The position numbers and the translations under genes are program-made. Shown in pieces: positions 55,471 through 64,000 of a stretch of DNA of 64,000 nt (the stretch's first letter is position 1; every line of letters begins with the position of its first letter). The stretch spans positions 1 to 64,000 of the forward strand of contig JAUJEB010000010.1 in assembly GCA_030442055.1 (NCBI GenBank), read 5' to 3'. The DNA is from Agaribacillus aureus. Its GTDB lineage: Bacteria > Bacteroidota > Bacteroidia > Cytophagales > Cyclobacteriaceae. The notes beneath the pieces are model-generated. The model searched no databases, was not told the origin of the DNA, and saw only the letters and a program-made list of their open reading frames with translations.

Positions 55471-56835
55471 TTATTTAACCTCATTCCAGGTTTCTCCTCC
55501 GTCTAGGCTTTGATATTTCCATTTTTTGGAAAAAGTGCCACAGGTCACGTCAAATCTGTTATCGTCGTTTTTATCCACGTATAGACGATTGCAGTCCCCT
55601 CTTGGGGCTTGTACCAAATGCCATTCGTCGCTATCGACCTCTTTGATATAAATTAAAGAGCCCTTCTTAACCAGGTTGGTGGTTTTAGGACCAATGATTA
55701 TTTTCTTGCCTCTGGCTATCAGGTTAGGTATTTTTTTGATGTCATCTGACATAGGCATGGCTTTAAAAGCGATTTGATCATAGGGGGAGTGCAATAATCT
55801 CCTTTCTTTCCCGGTACCGGTAGTATAGATGTACATTTCTTTGGGACCATAGCTCAGGTAGGGGCCATGAAATTGACTATCGCTGCGTCTGAACTCATCC
55901 TGTTTTTGCCAGGATATTTCTTCACCAACGGAGGTGTAAATGTTCAGGTTTTTATCGAAAACCAGGAATTTATCGACAGCTATCAGGTAAAGTCTGGGTT
56001 CACTCTCCAGGTCCTCAGGCATGGGTATGGCAGAAAGTCCCTGACTGGTACCGTAGAGATATTGCCCCTGTCCTAAAAGGCATAAGATTTTATCCTTTAA
56101 AACAACCGATTTAATGATCTGTTGATGGGTGCCGGTTTTGATGCTTTTATAACCTTTTATAGTACCGTCTTTTTCCTTTTCCAATTCAAGCATAATTCCC
56201 AGCACACTATAAAGGTACTTTACCGAATTTTTTGGCTTTGCCTTGGCTCTGGCCACAATTAACTTTTCATAACTCTCCACCAGCTGATCTATTTGCTGGG
56301 CGTCAATAAACTTCCAGGCGGCGCTTAGTCCTTTACCGTCACTTGACAGGTATTCCTGGTGATATTGCTTTACATACCACAGTGCATCCTGATGATTGTC
56401 AATGGAAAGAAGATAAACATTATTGGAGGTAGGCTCTTTGGTGATGAAAACCAATCCACCGTTCACGGCTTCCCCCGCCTTGATGGTAAATGTCCTATCG
56501 AATTTGATGGATATTTTTTTTCCGTTCAGACTTACCGAATGCAAGTCAATAGAGCTTATCCGATACGTCCCTTCTTCCAGCACCAATGTGGCGCTGAGGT
56601 TCTTATTGATCATCGCTTGCTGTGGTTTGCCTTTAAATACTTTCGATTTCGAGGCCGCTGCATAATTGATGCCTACCCGGTAGTCCCTGGGGTAAGAGTC
56701 CGTATCCCAGGAAAACTGAATAGTGAAAAGCCCCTTATTGCCGGCGGGCGATTTTTTCAGGGCACCTGCTTTTCCTGGCAAGGATAAAGCAAAAATGAAT
56801 AATAGGCTGATAAGCCAAAATGCTACCTTTTTCAT
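55471..56835 (-). CDS. Exported protein with C-terminal Asp-box (BNR-like) motif
   Basis: The product has 454 residues with a signal peptide ending at GKAGA. Residues about 35-150 form a beta-rich lead domain (FTIQFSWDTDSYPRDYRVGINYAAA). A helical stretch (about 165-240) separates it from a set of propeller-like strands. The last 15 residues hold SLDGGETW, a canonical Asp-box (S-x-D-x-G-x-x-W) of beta-propellers. Only this one Asp-box is obvious, so the propeller assignment is partial. Function is unknown. It is 47 bp upstream-to-downstream from a barrel protein on the same strand, likely an operon with it. Confidence 0.7.
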   Translation of the reverse strand: MKKVAFWLISLLFIFALSLPGKAGALKKSPAGNKGLFTIQFSWDTDSYPRDYRVGINYAAASKSKVFKGKPQQAMINKNLSATLVLEEGTYRISSIDLHSVSLNGKKISIKFDRTFTIKAGEAVNGGLVFITKEPTSNNVYLLSIDNHQDALWYVKQYHQEYLSSDGKGLSAAWKFIDAQQIDQLVESYEKLIVARAKAKPKNSVKYLYSVLGIMLELEKEKDGTIKGYKSIKTGTHQQIIKSVVLKDKILCLLGQGQYLYGTSQGLSAIPMPEDLESEPRLYLIAVDKFLVFDKNLNIYTSVGEEISWQKQDEFRRSDSQFHGPYLSYGPKEMYIYTTGTGKERRLLHSPYDQIAFKAMPMSDDIKKIPNLIARGKKIIIGPKTTNLVKKGSLIYIKEVDSDEWHLVQAPRGDCNRLYVDKNDDNRFDVTCGTFSKKWKYQSLDGGETWNEVK

Positions 56836-56881
56836 GTGAGTTGAAACATTTAATGTTTTGTTAAAAAAAATCCGGGAGAGA

Positions 56882-57637
56882 TTAATTCAGGTTAATGCCC
56901 ATGCCGAAGCTTATGGTGGTCATCTCCACATCAAAGTTTTCAAAACCAGGCTCGGTAATGTCATAGATATCTCCTAAGTTTTTTGAGTAGCGGGCATAAA
57001 AAATAAGTGGCCCACCATTCCACTCTACACCACCGGTCCAGCTCAATACCAGGCTTTCAGCGCCGTCTAATTTGTCGGCTTCCCATTTTTCATCTGCGTC
57101 GGAAGAGCCTTCGAAAATATTATAACGAAGCTTGGAACCGATATTAAGCATGCCGGACACTCCTCCAAAAATCCTGAGTTTTGAATCGTTGGCTTCGATG
57201 TTAAAGACATCAAATACATCGAGTTTTACTAAAACGGGAATTTCTAAATACACTAGGCGATATCTTAAGTAATTGTAGGCATCGTCTACCTGGTTGCCGG
57301 TAATCTGGTTTACGTAAACAAAGTCGGGATTTTTAGTTTTATAGGCACCCCCTCTTTCTGTGTATCTAAGTCCTGAAGAAAGAGACAATGCGTTGCTTAA
57401 AGCATATGCCGCGTTGCCGCCGATTTCAAAACTGGTTCTGCTGGATTTGTCAAATTCATCTACCAGCTCAGGCGTTGGATAAGGTGCATTCTTTTGATCA
57501 AAATAAGAAATGGTGAATCCCAGGTCAAAGCTGTATTGAATTTTATCCTGGGCGTGTACTTGAACAAGGCTTACAAAATAGCCGGATACTACGAGAAATA
57601 TGGTCAATAGCCATTTTCTTTTTGATTTGTTTTTCAT
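56882..57637 (-). CDS. Outer-membrane beta-barrel protein (PorT-like)
   Basis: The product has 251 residues. A signal peptide (FLVVSGYFVSLVQVHAQ) is followed by alternating amphipathic strands: YSFDLGFTISYF, FEIGGNAAYALSNALSLSSGLRYTERGG, LVYLEIPVLVKLDVF, and the terminal VEMTTISFGMGINLN. This is the outer membrane beta-barrel (PF13568-type) pattern. It lies upstream of the Asp-box protein on the same strand, with 46 bp between them, so the pair may form an envelope complex. Confidence 0.85.
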   Translation of the reverse strand: MKNKSKRKWLLTIFLVVSGYFVSLVQVHAQDKIQYSFDLGFTISYFDQKNAPYPTPELVDEFDKSSRTSFEIGGNAAYALSNALSLSSGLRYTERGGAYKTKNPDFVYVNQITGNQVDDAYNYLRYRLVYLEIPVLVKLDVFDVFNIEANDSKLRIFGGVSGMLNIGSKLRYNIFEGSSDADEKWEADKLDGAESLVLSWTGGVEWNGGPLIFYARYSKNLGDIYDITEPGFENFDVEMTTISFGMGINLN

Positions 57638-58048
57638 AGCGAGTTTAAAAAATTCGGTTTTCCTGTGAAAAAAGGAAACCTTGAGGTGGGATCAAATTAA
57701 CCGATAAAGCTTTTCTTACGTAGGTAGATTAATTGGTAAAAACTACCTCAAAAATGATTCCTGTCATCATGAAGGAGATCAACTCATTAACAGATAGCCA
57801 CAATTTTGAATGGGTCACTAACCGTTCAGTAATAAATGTCGGTACATAGGCTTTTAATATTTGCAAAATTAACTTAAGCTTACTAATTTGTACCTCTTTG
57901 ATAACTGACATAATCAACCAGCCACTTAAAACTAACGAACGCGATCGTATTCGGTACTTTGATTTTAATAATAATAGTGGAAAGGACTTAAAAGGAAAGG
58001 TATAGACAACAGGCTATTTTAACAACAAGCTGGCTCAACCCAAATCGT
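57638..58048. other. Intergenic region before hydrolase cluster
   Basis: The stretch is 411 bp and AT-rich. It holds a GGTTTTCC/GGAAACC hairpin (57656-57680) that may lie in the 5'UTR of the barrel gene. A short minus-strand hydrophobic frame (57729-57917) is not convincing as a gene. Confidence 0.45.
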
Positions 58049-58201
58049 ATGAAAACTGCAAAAAACTGGTGCTCTAAACGCTCCTCAGCCTATTGCGGAA
58101 GATCCGGTAAGACAATTTATTTGAAAGGCAAGCAGGTTTATAAGTATTCCCTGACCAGGATGGTTCTGTGTTTATTCAAGTTTGCAGTGGTAAAATACTA
58201 A
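58049..58201 (+). CDS. Candidate 50-residue basic small protein
   Basis: An ATG-started frame ends 4 bp before the alpha/beta hydrolase start. It is strongly basic, with a central KTIYLKGKQVYKYSLTR and a hydrophobic C-terminal part (MVLCLFKFAVVKY). The position directly before the hydrolase favours translational coupling, but no ribosome site is evident and the short frame could be chance. Confidence 0.35.
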   Translation: MKTAKNWCSKRSSAYCGRSGKTIYLKGKQVYKYSLTRMVLCLFKFAVVKY

Positions 58202-58205
58202 GTGA

Positions 58206-59087
58206 ATGGCACTAAAGATCTGGAGAAATAAAGGTTGGTATTACAAATACAAGAAACAGAATATCTTCTACATTGACGAAGGGTCCGGAGAGGTTTTGGT
58301 CTTGATTCATGGCTTTCCTACCTGTTCATGGGCATGGCACAAGCTATGGCCGGAATTAAAAAAGAGGTTCCGGTTGATTACCCTTGATATGGTCGGGTTT
58401 GGGTTTTCGGATAAACCGTTGAAATACAGGTATTCTATTCGCGATCAGGCCAACCTGTTTGAGACCATTCTGCAGGACTTGGGCGTTAAGCATGCCCATG
58501 TCCTGGCCCACGATTATGGAAACTCCGTGACACAGGAATTGCTTGCCAGGTATCTGGAGAGAAAAAATACCATGGAAAAAGGACTGGTACTTCAATCGGC
58601 GTGCCTTTTAAATGGTGGTTTGTTTCCCGACCTACATCATCCGTTACGCATTCAAAAGTTGATAACCGGCCCGTTAGGCAAGCTTTTGTCTCCCTTTACC
58701 GGGCGGCGGGAATTACACAAGGATTTTGAGCATCTTTCAGGGAAAAACACGCGGCCTTCCGAAGATGAAATCGATGAGTTCTGGGAACTACTTACTTTTA
58801 ATGGTGGTACGAATACATTTCACCGGCTTGTTGGCTATGCTGAGGAACGTGTAACATACAGTAAGCACTGGCTTGGCGCATTGCAAAAAACGGATGTCCC
58901 CATAAGATTATTGGTGGGCCAGGCTGATACGATCTCAGGCCGGCAAATGGCCAGCAGATTTGCCGATGTAATACCCTACGCCGATGTGATTACCCTTAAT
59001 GACATTGGGCACCATCCGCAGATGGAAGCGCCGGAGGCAGTATTAAAACATTATTTGGCATTTGTTAACATAGGAAAGGAAGTCTGA
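58206..59087 (+). CDS. MEST-like alpha/beta hydrolase with Asp nucleophile
   Basis: The product has 293 residues. The oxyanion region is VLIHGFPTCSWAWHKLW, and the nucleophile elbow is HDYGNS with D103 in place of Ser, as in epoxide hydrolases and haloalkane dehalogenases (HDWG). H269 in IGHHPQMEAP completes the site. The cap region (ACLLNGGLFPDLHHPLRIQKLI and TRPSEDEI) strongly resembles the animal protein MEST/PEG1, which belongs to this group. An epoxide, lactone or haloalkane substrate is possible. A GMC oxidoreductase follows. Confidence 0.88.
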   Translation: MALKIWRNKGWYYKYKKQNIFYIDEGSGEVLVLIHGFPTCSWAWHKLWPELKKRFRLITLDMVGFGFSDKPLKYRYSIRDQANLFETILQDLGVKHAHVLAHDYGNSVTQELLARYLERKNTMEKGLVLQSACLLNGGLFPDLHHPLRIQKLITGPLGKLLSPFTGRRELHKDFEHLSGKNTRPSEDEIDEFWELLTFNGGTNTFHRLVGYAEERVTYSKHWLGALQKTDVPIRLLVGQADTISGRQMASRFADVIPYADVITLNDIGHHPQMEAPEAVLKHYLAFVNIGKEV

Positions 59088-59356
59088 TTTTTTTGCATGG
59101 CGCACTTTCCCGAATTGATACATACCAACCCACTGGAGCAGGATGGAGATGCTGTTTTTGCCATTCCATGAAATTCCTGCCATTAATACAGGCTGATAGC
59201 CAAACTGGCCATGATAAAATTTATTCGATCAATAATAGTAAAAAATATCACATTCAATCATTCGCATTTAGTTTGTTCCTTATATTTGGCCGGTAGGTTT
59301 ATCTTAAAATAAATACCGGAGGCTTTGGCAAAGAATAGTTATGCCTGAATTGATTT

Positions 59357-60973
59357 ATGAAACCATTTGATTATATCATAGTAGGGGCAGGTTCTGCCGG
59401 TTGTGTGCTGGCCAATCGTTTATCGCAGAACCCTGACAACACCGTTTTGCTTGTGGAGGCTGGCGGACCGGATAAGGATCCGTTAATACACATTCCCGGT
59501 GCCTATGGAAAACTCTTCAAAAAGAAATACGATTGGGGATTTTGGACGGAACCACAGCCTCATGTGAATAACCGGAGCATGTACCTTCCCCGGGGCAAGA
59601 CGCTGGGGGGCAGCAGTTCCATCAATGCGATGGCATATGTTCGAGGCAATAAGAAAGATTATGATCATTGGGCAAAGTTGGGAAATAAGGGCTGGGCTTA
59701 CAAAGACGTATTGCCGTATTTCATTAAATCCGAACACCATGAACAATACTACCTCGTAGATAGGGGTTATCACGGAAAAAACGGAGAGCTAAATATCACT
59801 TTTGCCAACAAATTTATCACTCCTTTTGCGAAGGCATTTGTGGAAGCGGGTCAGGAGTTGGGATTGCCCTACAACCCCGATTATAACGGGGAGTCGCAAA
59901 ATGGCATAGGCCTTTTTCAATTTACCATTAAAAACGAAAAAAGGCACAGCAGTGCCGCTGCTTTTTTGAAACCTGCGCTTGGAAGGGGAAATTTGACAGT
60001 GATGCCCCATACCCAGATCACCCGGGTCTTGATAGAAAATGATAGGGTCGGGGGAGTAGAATATCTGCGTGGAAAAAATAAAACCGGGCAACTGTATGCC
60101 AGGAAGGAGGTGATATTGGCAGCAGGTAGTTTTAAGTCCCCGCAAATACTGATGTTGTCAGGCATCGGGGATCCGGATGAATTGTTAAAGCATCAAATAC
60201 AGGCCATTAAGCACCTGCCAGGGGTGGGTAAGAACCTGCAGGATCACCTGCTGTGTTCGGTGAGTGCCCTATCATTTGAGGAAGATGGAATCAATCATGG
60301 TATAAAGCCGGTGAACCAGTTAAAAAACCTGCTGCGTTATTCATTCGGCAAAAATGGACCGCTGACTACCAGCATTCTGGAAGCGGTGGCTTTTATGAAT
60401 CTCGACGACTCGCGCGACAGCCCTAATTTCCAATTCCAATTTTCACCCATGCACCCCGGAAAAGGCTATGATTATGATTTATATGATTTTAAGACCTTTC
60501 CAGTCAACGATGGCTTTACGATTATCCCAAGTCTTGTAAACCCAAAAAGCCGGGGGTTCGTCACGCTCAAATCGGCTAACCCCCTGGACAGCCCGCTCAT
60601 TCAACCAAACTTTCTACAGCATCCCGAAGACCTGCAGACCATGGTCAAAGGTGTAAAAAAGGCACTGGAACTTATCAATCAAAATGCATTTGATGCCTTT
60701 CGCAAAGAGATCATCTGTCCGCCTGATACAGCCACCGATGAGGCTATTATCGATCATATCAAAAATTCCCTTGAAACAATTTATCACCCTGTGGGTACCT
60801 GTAAAATGGGCAAGGATGAAATGGCCGTGGTAGATTCGGCCTTGCACGTACATGGTATACAGGGTTTACGCGTAGTGGATGCCTCCGTTATGCCTACGAT
60901 CATTACGGGCAATACCAATGCGCCGGTGATCATGATCGCAGAGAAGGCCAGCGATATGATTTTGAATGGGTAA
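59357..60973 (+). CDS. GMC family FAD-dependent oxidoreductase
   Basis: The product has 538 residues. The N-terminal FAD-binding motif is GAGSAGCVLANRLS, followed by PRGKTLGGSSSINAMAYVRG and, near the C-terminus, YHPVGTCKMG and VVDASVMPTIITGNTNAP, which hold the catalytic His and Asn region. This is the choline/alcohol dehydrogenase branch of GMC enzymes; it oxidises an alcohol with FAD. It has no signal peptide. It lies 270 bp from the MEST-like hydrolase on the same strand, so the two may work on the same compound class. Confidence 0.92.
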   Translation: MKPFDYIIVGAGSAGCVLANRLSQNPDNTVLLVEAGGPDKDPLIHIPGAYGKLFKKKYDWGFWTEPQPHVNNRSMYLPRGKTLGGSSSINAMAYVRGNKKDYDHWAKLGNKGWAYKDVLPYFIKSEHHEQYYLVDRGYHGKNGELNITFANKFITPFAKAFVEAGQELGLPYNPDYNGESQNGIGLFQFTIKNEKRHSSAAAFLKPALGRGNLTVMPHTQITRVLIENDRVGGVEYLRGKNKTGQLYARKEVILAAGSFKSPQILMLSGIGDPDELLKHQIQAIKHLPGVGKNLQDHLLCSVSALSFEEDGINHGIKPVNQLKNLLRYSFGKNGPLTTSILEAVAFMNLDDSRDSPNFQFQFSPMHPGKGYDYDLYDFKTFPVNDGFTIIPSLVNPKSRGFVTLKSANPLDSPLIQPNFLQHPEDLQTMVKGVKKALELINQNAFDAFRKEIICPPDTATDEAIIDHIKNSLETIYHPVGTCKMGKDEMAVVDSALHVHGIQGLRVVDASVMPTIITGNTNAPVIMIAEKASDMILNG

Positions 60974-61134
60974 CCTTCGCCGACAGCGGCTATCAGGTTT
61001 TTAGCTAATATTTCGGAAATCAACCGAAAACTGAACACCATTAACCCAATCCTGCAAATTTCTTTCATATTGCTGCAAACCCTTTTGATTTCAAATTTTT
61101 GATGAACACTTTGGAGTAACCAACCGAAGCTACT

Positions 61135-63510
61135 ATGTTCAAAAACCTATTGATAATTGCTTTAAGGAATCTGTGGTATCAGAAATTAAGTACAGCCATA
61201 AATATTATTGGGCTTACATTGGGATTGGTTTGCAGCCTGTTGATTTTGTTGTGGGTAGATGATGAGCTAAGTATCAATCAATTTCACGATGGTAATGGAA
61301 GGGTATTTCAAGTGTTAACCAATAACTCATATAAAGGAGAAATAAGTACCCATTATACAGTGCCAAGGCCTCTTGAGGAAGTGATCAAAAATAACTATCC
61401 AGAAATTGAAAAAACCGTATTGATTGGCGGTGGTCGTTCCACAATTACCCTTTTAGCAGGTGAAAATGTTTTTAAGGAGTCGGGATTGCTGGCGGGGGAG
61501 GCATTTTTTGAAATATTTTCATTTCCGCTTTTGGCTGGCAATGCCACTTCAATACTCAGTGATATCACCAATATTGCCATTTCAGATAAATTGGCAGAAA
61601 AGTACTTTGGACCTGATCTGGTAGCAGCAGGAGAAGTATTAGGTAAAACTATTACCATTGATCGAAACCAGGAGTTCACTGTTTCGGGAATTTTCAAGGT
61701 CCCTTCCAATTCCTCTCTGCAATTTGATTTTGTGTTGCCGGTTGCCTTCAATACCTGGGACACAGTCTGGGGAAATTATAATTTTAGCCTTTTTGTAAGG
61801 CTTAAAAAGCAAGCAGATCCCGAAGAGGTCAATAGCAAGATTGCAAATGTGTTAAATGAAAATTCCGATGCCTTAAAACAATATCCGGGCTTGTCAACTG
61901 AATTATTTTTATTCCCTTTTTCCAAAATGTATTTATACGCTGAGTTTGAGAATGGTAAGCCGGCAGGCGGAAAGATTGAATACGTCCGGGTATTTTCCAT
62001 GGTGGCCATGTTTGTGTTGATACTTGCCTGTATCAATTTTATGAATTTAGCAACCGCCCGATCGACCAGAAGAGCCAGGGAGATTGGCATAAGAAAAGTG
62101 GTAGGGGCCAGTAAATATGCTTTGGTCAGGCAATTTTTGGGAGAGTCATTCCTGATCACATTTATTTCAATCGGATTGGCCGTTTTAATGGTACACGGGG
62201 TTTTACCTGTGTTTAACAATCTTACCGATAAAACACTGACTGTTGATTATTCGGAGCCAGTGGTCTTAATTGGAATAGCTGGAATTTTTATTTTGACAGG
62301 ATTGGCCGCCGGCATGTATCCGGCATTTTTCCTGTCTTCATTTAAGACTGTCAATGTGTTTAAAGGTGATCGCATCAGGTTTTCTTATAAATGGGCAAAC
62401 CTGAGGAAAGGCCTGGTAGTATTCCAGTTTGCCCTATCGATTGTGATGATCATCGGCACTTTTATCATCCGTTTACAGATTGATTACCTGCAGCATAAAA
62501 ACCTTGGCTTAGACAAGGAAAACGTCATTTACTTAGTCAAATATTCCATTAATGAAGGTCAATTTGAAATGTTTAAGCATGAGTTAATGGGAAGGCCGGG
62601 TATCGAGAATGTATCATTTGTAAGTTGTAACCCGTTGCACGTTTGGCGTAGTTCCAGCAGTCCTACCTGGGATATGAAAGACCCGGAAAAAATTGCATCT
62701 TTTCAGATAATGACCGCAGATCATGATTTGTTGGATGTGATGAAAATTCCCTTGAGTCGCGGCAGGAACTTTTCAAAGGAGTTGGCGGCGGATACTATGA
62801 ATTTTCTGATAAATGAAACCGCGGCAAAATCAATTGGTTTAAAAGATCCTCTTAACGCGGACCTGGAATTGTGGGGACAAAAGGGGCAAATCATTGGTGT
62901 GGTGAAGGATTTCCATACGCATTCATTAAGAAGTAACATTCAGTCGCTGATCATAAGATATCGCCCTGAAGCCATGCGGGGAATTTTAATCAGAGCCAAA
63001 GAAGGTGAGACCAAAAAAGCCATGGCAACTCTAAAGCAGCTTCACAAACGATACCAACCTGATTTTCCATTTGATTATTTTTTCCTTGATCAGCGTTATC
63101 AGGCCAGTTATAAGCATGAAATGATGATTGGGAAATTGGCCGATTTATTTTCTTTACTGGCTATTGTAATAGCTTGCCTAGGGCTTTTGGGGTTAATTTC
63201 TTATTCGGTAATACAAAGAACCAAGGAAATCGGTATAAGAAAAGTATTTGGCGCTACTGTAGCGAATATTCTTCTTCTTTTTTCAAGAGACTATTTAAAA
63301 CTTGTATTGATAGCCTTTGTGATAGCGGTGCCGGTAGCCAATTATTTTATAACCGAATGGCTAATGGGCTTTGCCTATAAGGTATCAATACAGTGGTGGT
63401 TCTATGCCATTCCGGGTTTCATTATTTTTTGCCTGGCAATATTGATTGTCAGCGGACAATCCTTAAAGGTAGCCACCGGGAATCCGGCAGATTCTCTTAG
63501 AAGTGAGTAA
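61135..63510 (+). CDS. Large double-FtsX ABC permease (MacB-like), second copy
   Basis: The product has 791 residues with the same architecture as 52173-54569: an N-terminal helix (about 20-42), a periplasmic domain, the segment FMNLATARSTRRAREIGIRKVVGASKYALVRQFLGE before the middle helices, a second unit, and the C-terminal SYSVIQRTKEIGIRKVFGATVANILLLF. The pair are paralogs, clearly diverged. There is no ATPase next to it. The duplication with opposite orientation suggests independent export systems rather than one complex. Confidence 0.92.
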   Translation: MFKNLLIIALRNLWYQKLSTAINIIGLTLGLVCSLLILLWVDDELSINQFHDGNGRVFQVLTNNSYKGEISTHYTVPRPLEEVIKNNYPEIEKTVLIGGGRSTITLLAGENVFKESGLLAGEAFFEIFSFPLLAGNATSILSDITNIAISDKLAEKYFGPDLVAAGEVLGKTITIDRNQEFTVSGIFKVPSNSSLQFDFVLPVAFNTWDTVWGNYNFSLFVRLKKQADPEEVNSKIANVLNENSDALKQYPGLSTELFLFPFSKMYLYAEFENGKPAGGKIEYVRVFSMVAMFVLILACINFMNLATARSTRRAREIGIRKVVGASKYALVRQFLGESFLITFISIGLAVLMVHGVLPVFNNLTDKTLTVDYSEPVVLIGIAGIFILTGLAAGMYPAFFLSSFKTVNVFKGDRIRFSYKWANLRKGLVVFQFALSIVMIIGTFIIRLQIDYLQHKNLGLDKENVIYLVKYSINEGQFEMFKHELMGRPGIENVSFVSCNPLHVWRSSSSPTWDMKDPEKIASFQIMTADHDLLDVMKIPLSRGRNFSKELAADTMNFLINETAAKSIGLKDPLNADLELWGQKGQIIGVVKDFHTHSLRSNIQSLIIRYRPEAMRGILIRAKEGETKKAMATLKQLHKRYQPDFPFDYFFLDQRYQASYKHEMMIGKLADLFSLLAIVIACLGLLGLISYSVIQRTKEIGIRKVFGATVANILLLFSRDYLKLVLIAFVIAVPVANYFITEWLMGFAYKVSIQWWFYAIPGFIIFCLAILIVSGQSLKVATGNPADSLRSE

Positions 63511-63704
63511 GAGGCACTATCGATTAATGTTCAATGCTATTGATGAGCTTAGTTTATTTAAGCTTTAAATGTTGCAAAACAGATAAATTAATTGTGTTTA
63601 ATTTTTTGTTCTGATACGTCACAGCCTGTTTGGTAAAGAAATTATAGAAAATTCTTTATATTTAATTTTGTTCAAAAAAGTATAGAAAAGAAAAACTTTA
63701 GAAA

Positions 63705-64000
63705 ATGATAGTACTTCCGGAGCCCGGCAATATTATGTTGTTTTTGACCGTGGCCACCTTGTTAATAGTGATGCCTGGTCCCGCTGTTTTATACATTATG
63801 ACAAAAAGCATCGAACATGGCTATAAGGCCGGAATCGTGTCAGTTTTGGGTATTGGTGTTGGAGGATTAACCCACGTGTTGTTTGCGGGCATTGGCATTT
63901 CAGCAATATTGGTAGCTTCTGCCACAGCCTTCGCCATTGTCAAATACCTGGGCGCCATCTATCTGATTTATCTGGGTATAAAGAAACTGGTTGGAAAAAA
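63705..64000 (+). CDS. LysE/RhtB family exporter (partial)
   Basis: The gene is cut by the right edge; the first 98 residues are visible. Helix 1 contains VMPGPAVLYIM, the conserved PGP motif of the LysE/RhtB family, and helix 2/3 contains LGIGVGGLTHVLFAGIGISAIL and VKYLGAIYLIYLGIKKLVG. The family exports amino acids or homoserine lactones; the substrate is unknown. Start ATG 63705 precedes the first helix. Confidence 0.9.
   Translation, partial: MIVLPEPGNIMLFLTVATLLIVMPGPAVLYIMTKSIEHGYKAGIVSVLGIGVGGLTHVLFAGIGISAILVASATAFAIVKYLGAIYLIYLGIKKLVGK

Noticed and set aside
57729-57917. 62-residue hydrophobic frame on the minus strand
   Set aside because: AT-rich gap with no ribosome site and no family features; probably chance.
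59093-59296. 67-residue frame between the hydrolase and GMC genes
   Set aside because: Composition is not protein-like, it starts within a few bases of the hydrolase stop without a ribosome site, and nothing resembles a domain.

Overview
The window looks like a piece of a Bacteroidota chromosome, most probably a Cytophagales-type marine or soil bacterium. The evidence is SusC/SusD (RagA/RagB) outer-membrane genes, several FecR anti-sigma genes paired with ECF sigma factors, many lipoproteins with short lipoboxes, DUF6702 proteins, roughly 790-residue double-FtsX permeases, weak Shine-Dalgarno sites, and one promoter of the Bacteroidota type (TTTG, 21 nt, TAnnTTT). No rRNA, tRNA, CRISPR array, transposase or integrase is visible. 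These assignments come from reading motifs by eye; no database search was run.

Layout. 0.4-3.6 kb: a lipoprotein and an unrecognised three-gene operon, each followed by related hairpin/terminator modules. 4.0-7.3 kb: a natural-product-like island with a small HTH protein, a double-glycine-leader peptide with nine cysteines, a C39-like/VKOR/thioredoxin fusion, and a lone C39 leader peptidase that ends where an ABC exporter would normally continue. 7.4-9.3 kb: an NTF2-like protein and a divergent Lrp/DUF1338 pair. 9.6-16.0 kb: a large barrel-less TonB-plug/MG2 protein, a serine hydrolase and an Asp-rich lipoprotein. 16.0-16.7 kb: an apparently decayed coding stretch. 16.9-25.3 kb: an ABC transporter with a His-rich loop, then M19 peptidase, DUF6702, HupE, M28 peptidase and DUF6702, then two exported phosphoesterase-family hydrolases. 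25.4-27.2 kb: seven tandem copies of a ~270-bp unit built from inverted REP-like halves.

27.2-34.9 kb: an orphan FecR, an OB-like exported protein, a ferredoxin-cyclase-globin fusion, metY and metX, and an ECF sigma with a TPR partner. 35.0-46.2 kb: an SLC13 transporter, a YceI lipoprotein, a complete sigma/FecR/SusC/SusD transport locus without nearby catabolic enzymes, and a bestrophin preceded by a perfect palindrome. 46.5-51.9 kb: a lipoprotein, a GNAT-NTF2 fusion, a YCII/DinB/ECF42 group, a periplasmic rhodanese and a FecR fragment. 52.2-64 kb: two large permeases in opposite orientation, a TetR regulator flanked by operator-like palindromes, an Asp-box protein and an outer-membrane beta-barrel, a MEST-like alpha/beta hydrolase with a GMC oxidoreductase, and a LysE exporter cut by the window edge.

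The most unusual items are the ferredoxin-cyclase-globin signalling protein, the Cys-rich GG-peptide island with its missing exporter, the unrecognised operon at 1.2-3.6 kb, and the tandem repeat array with its A/B higher-order pattern.
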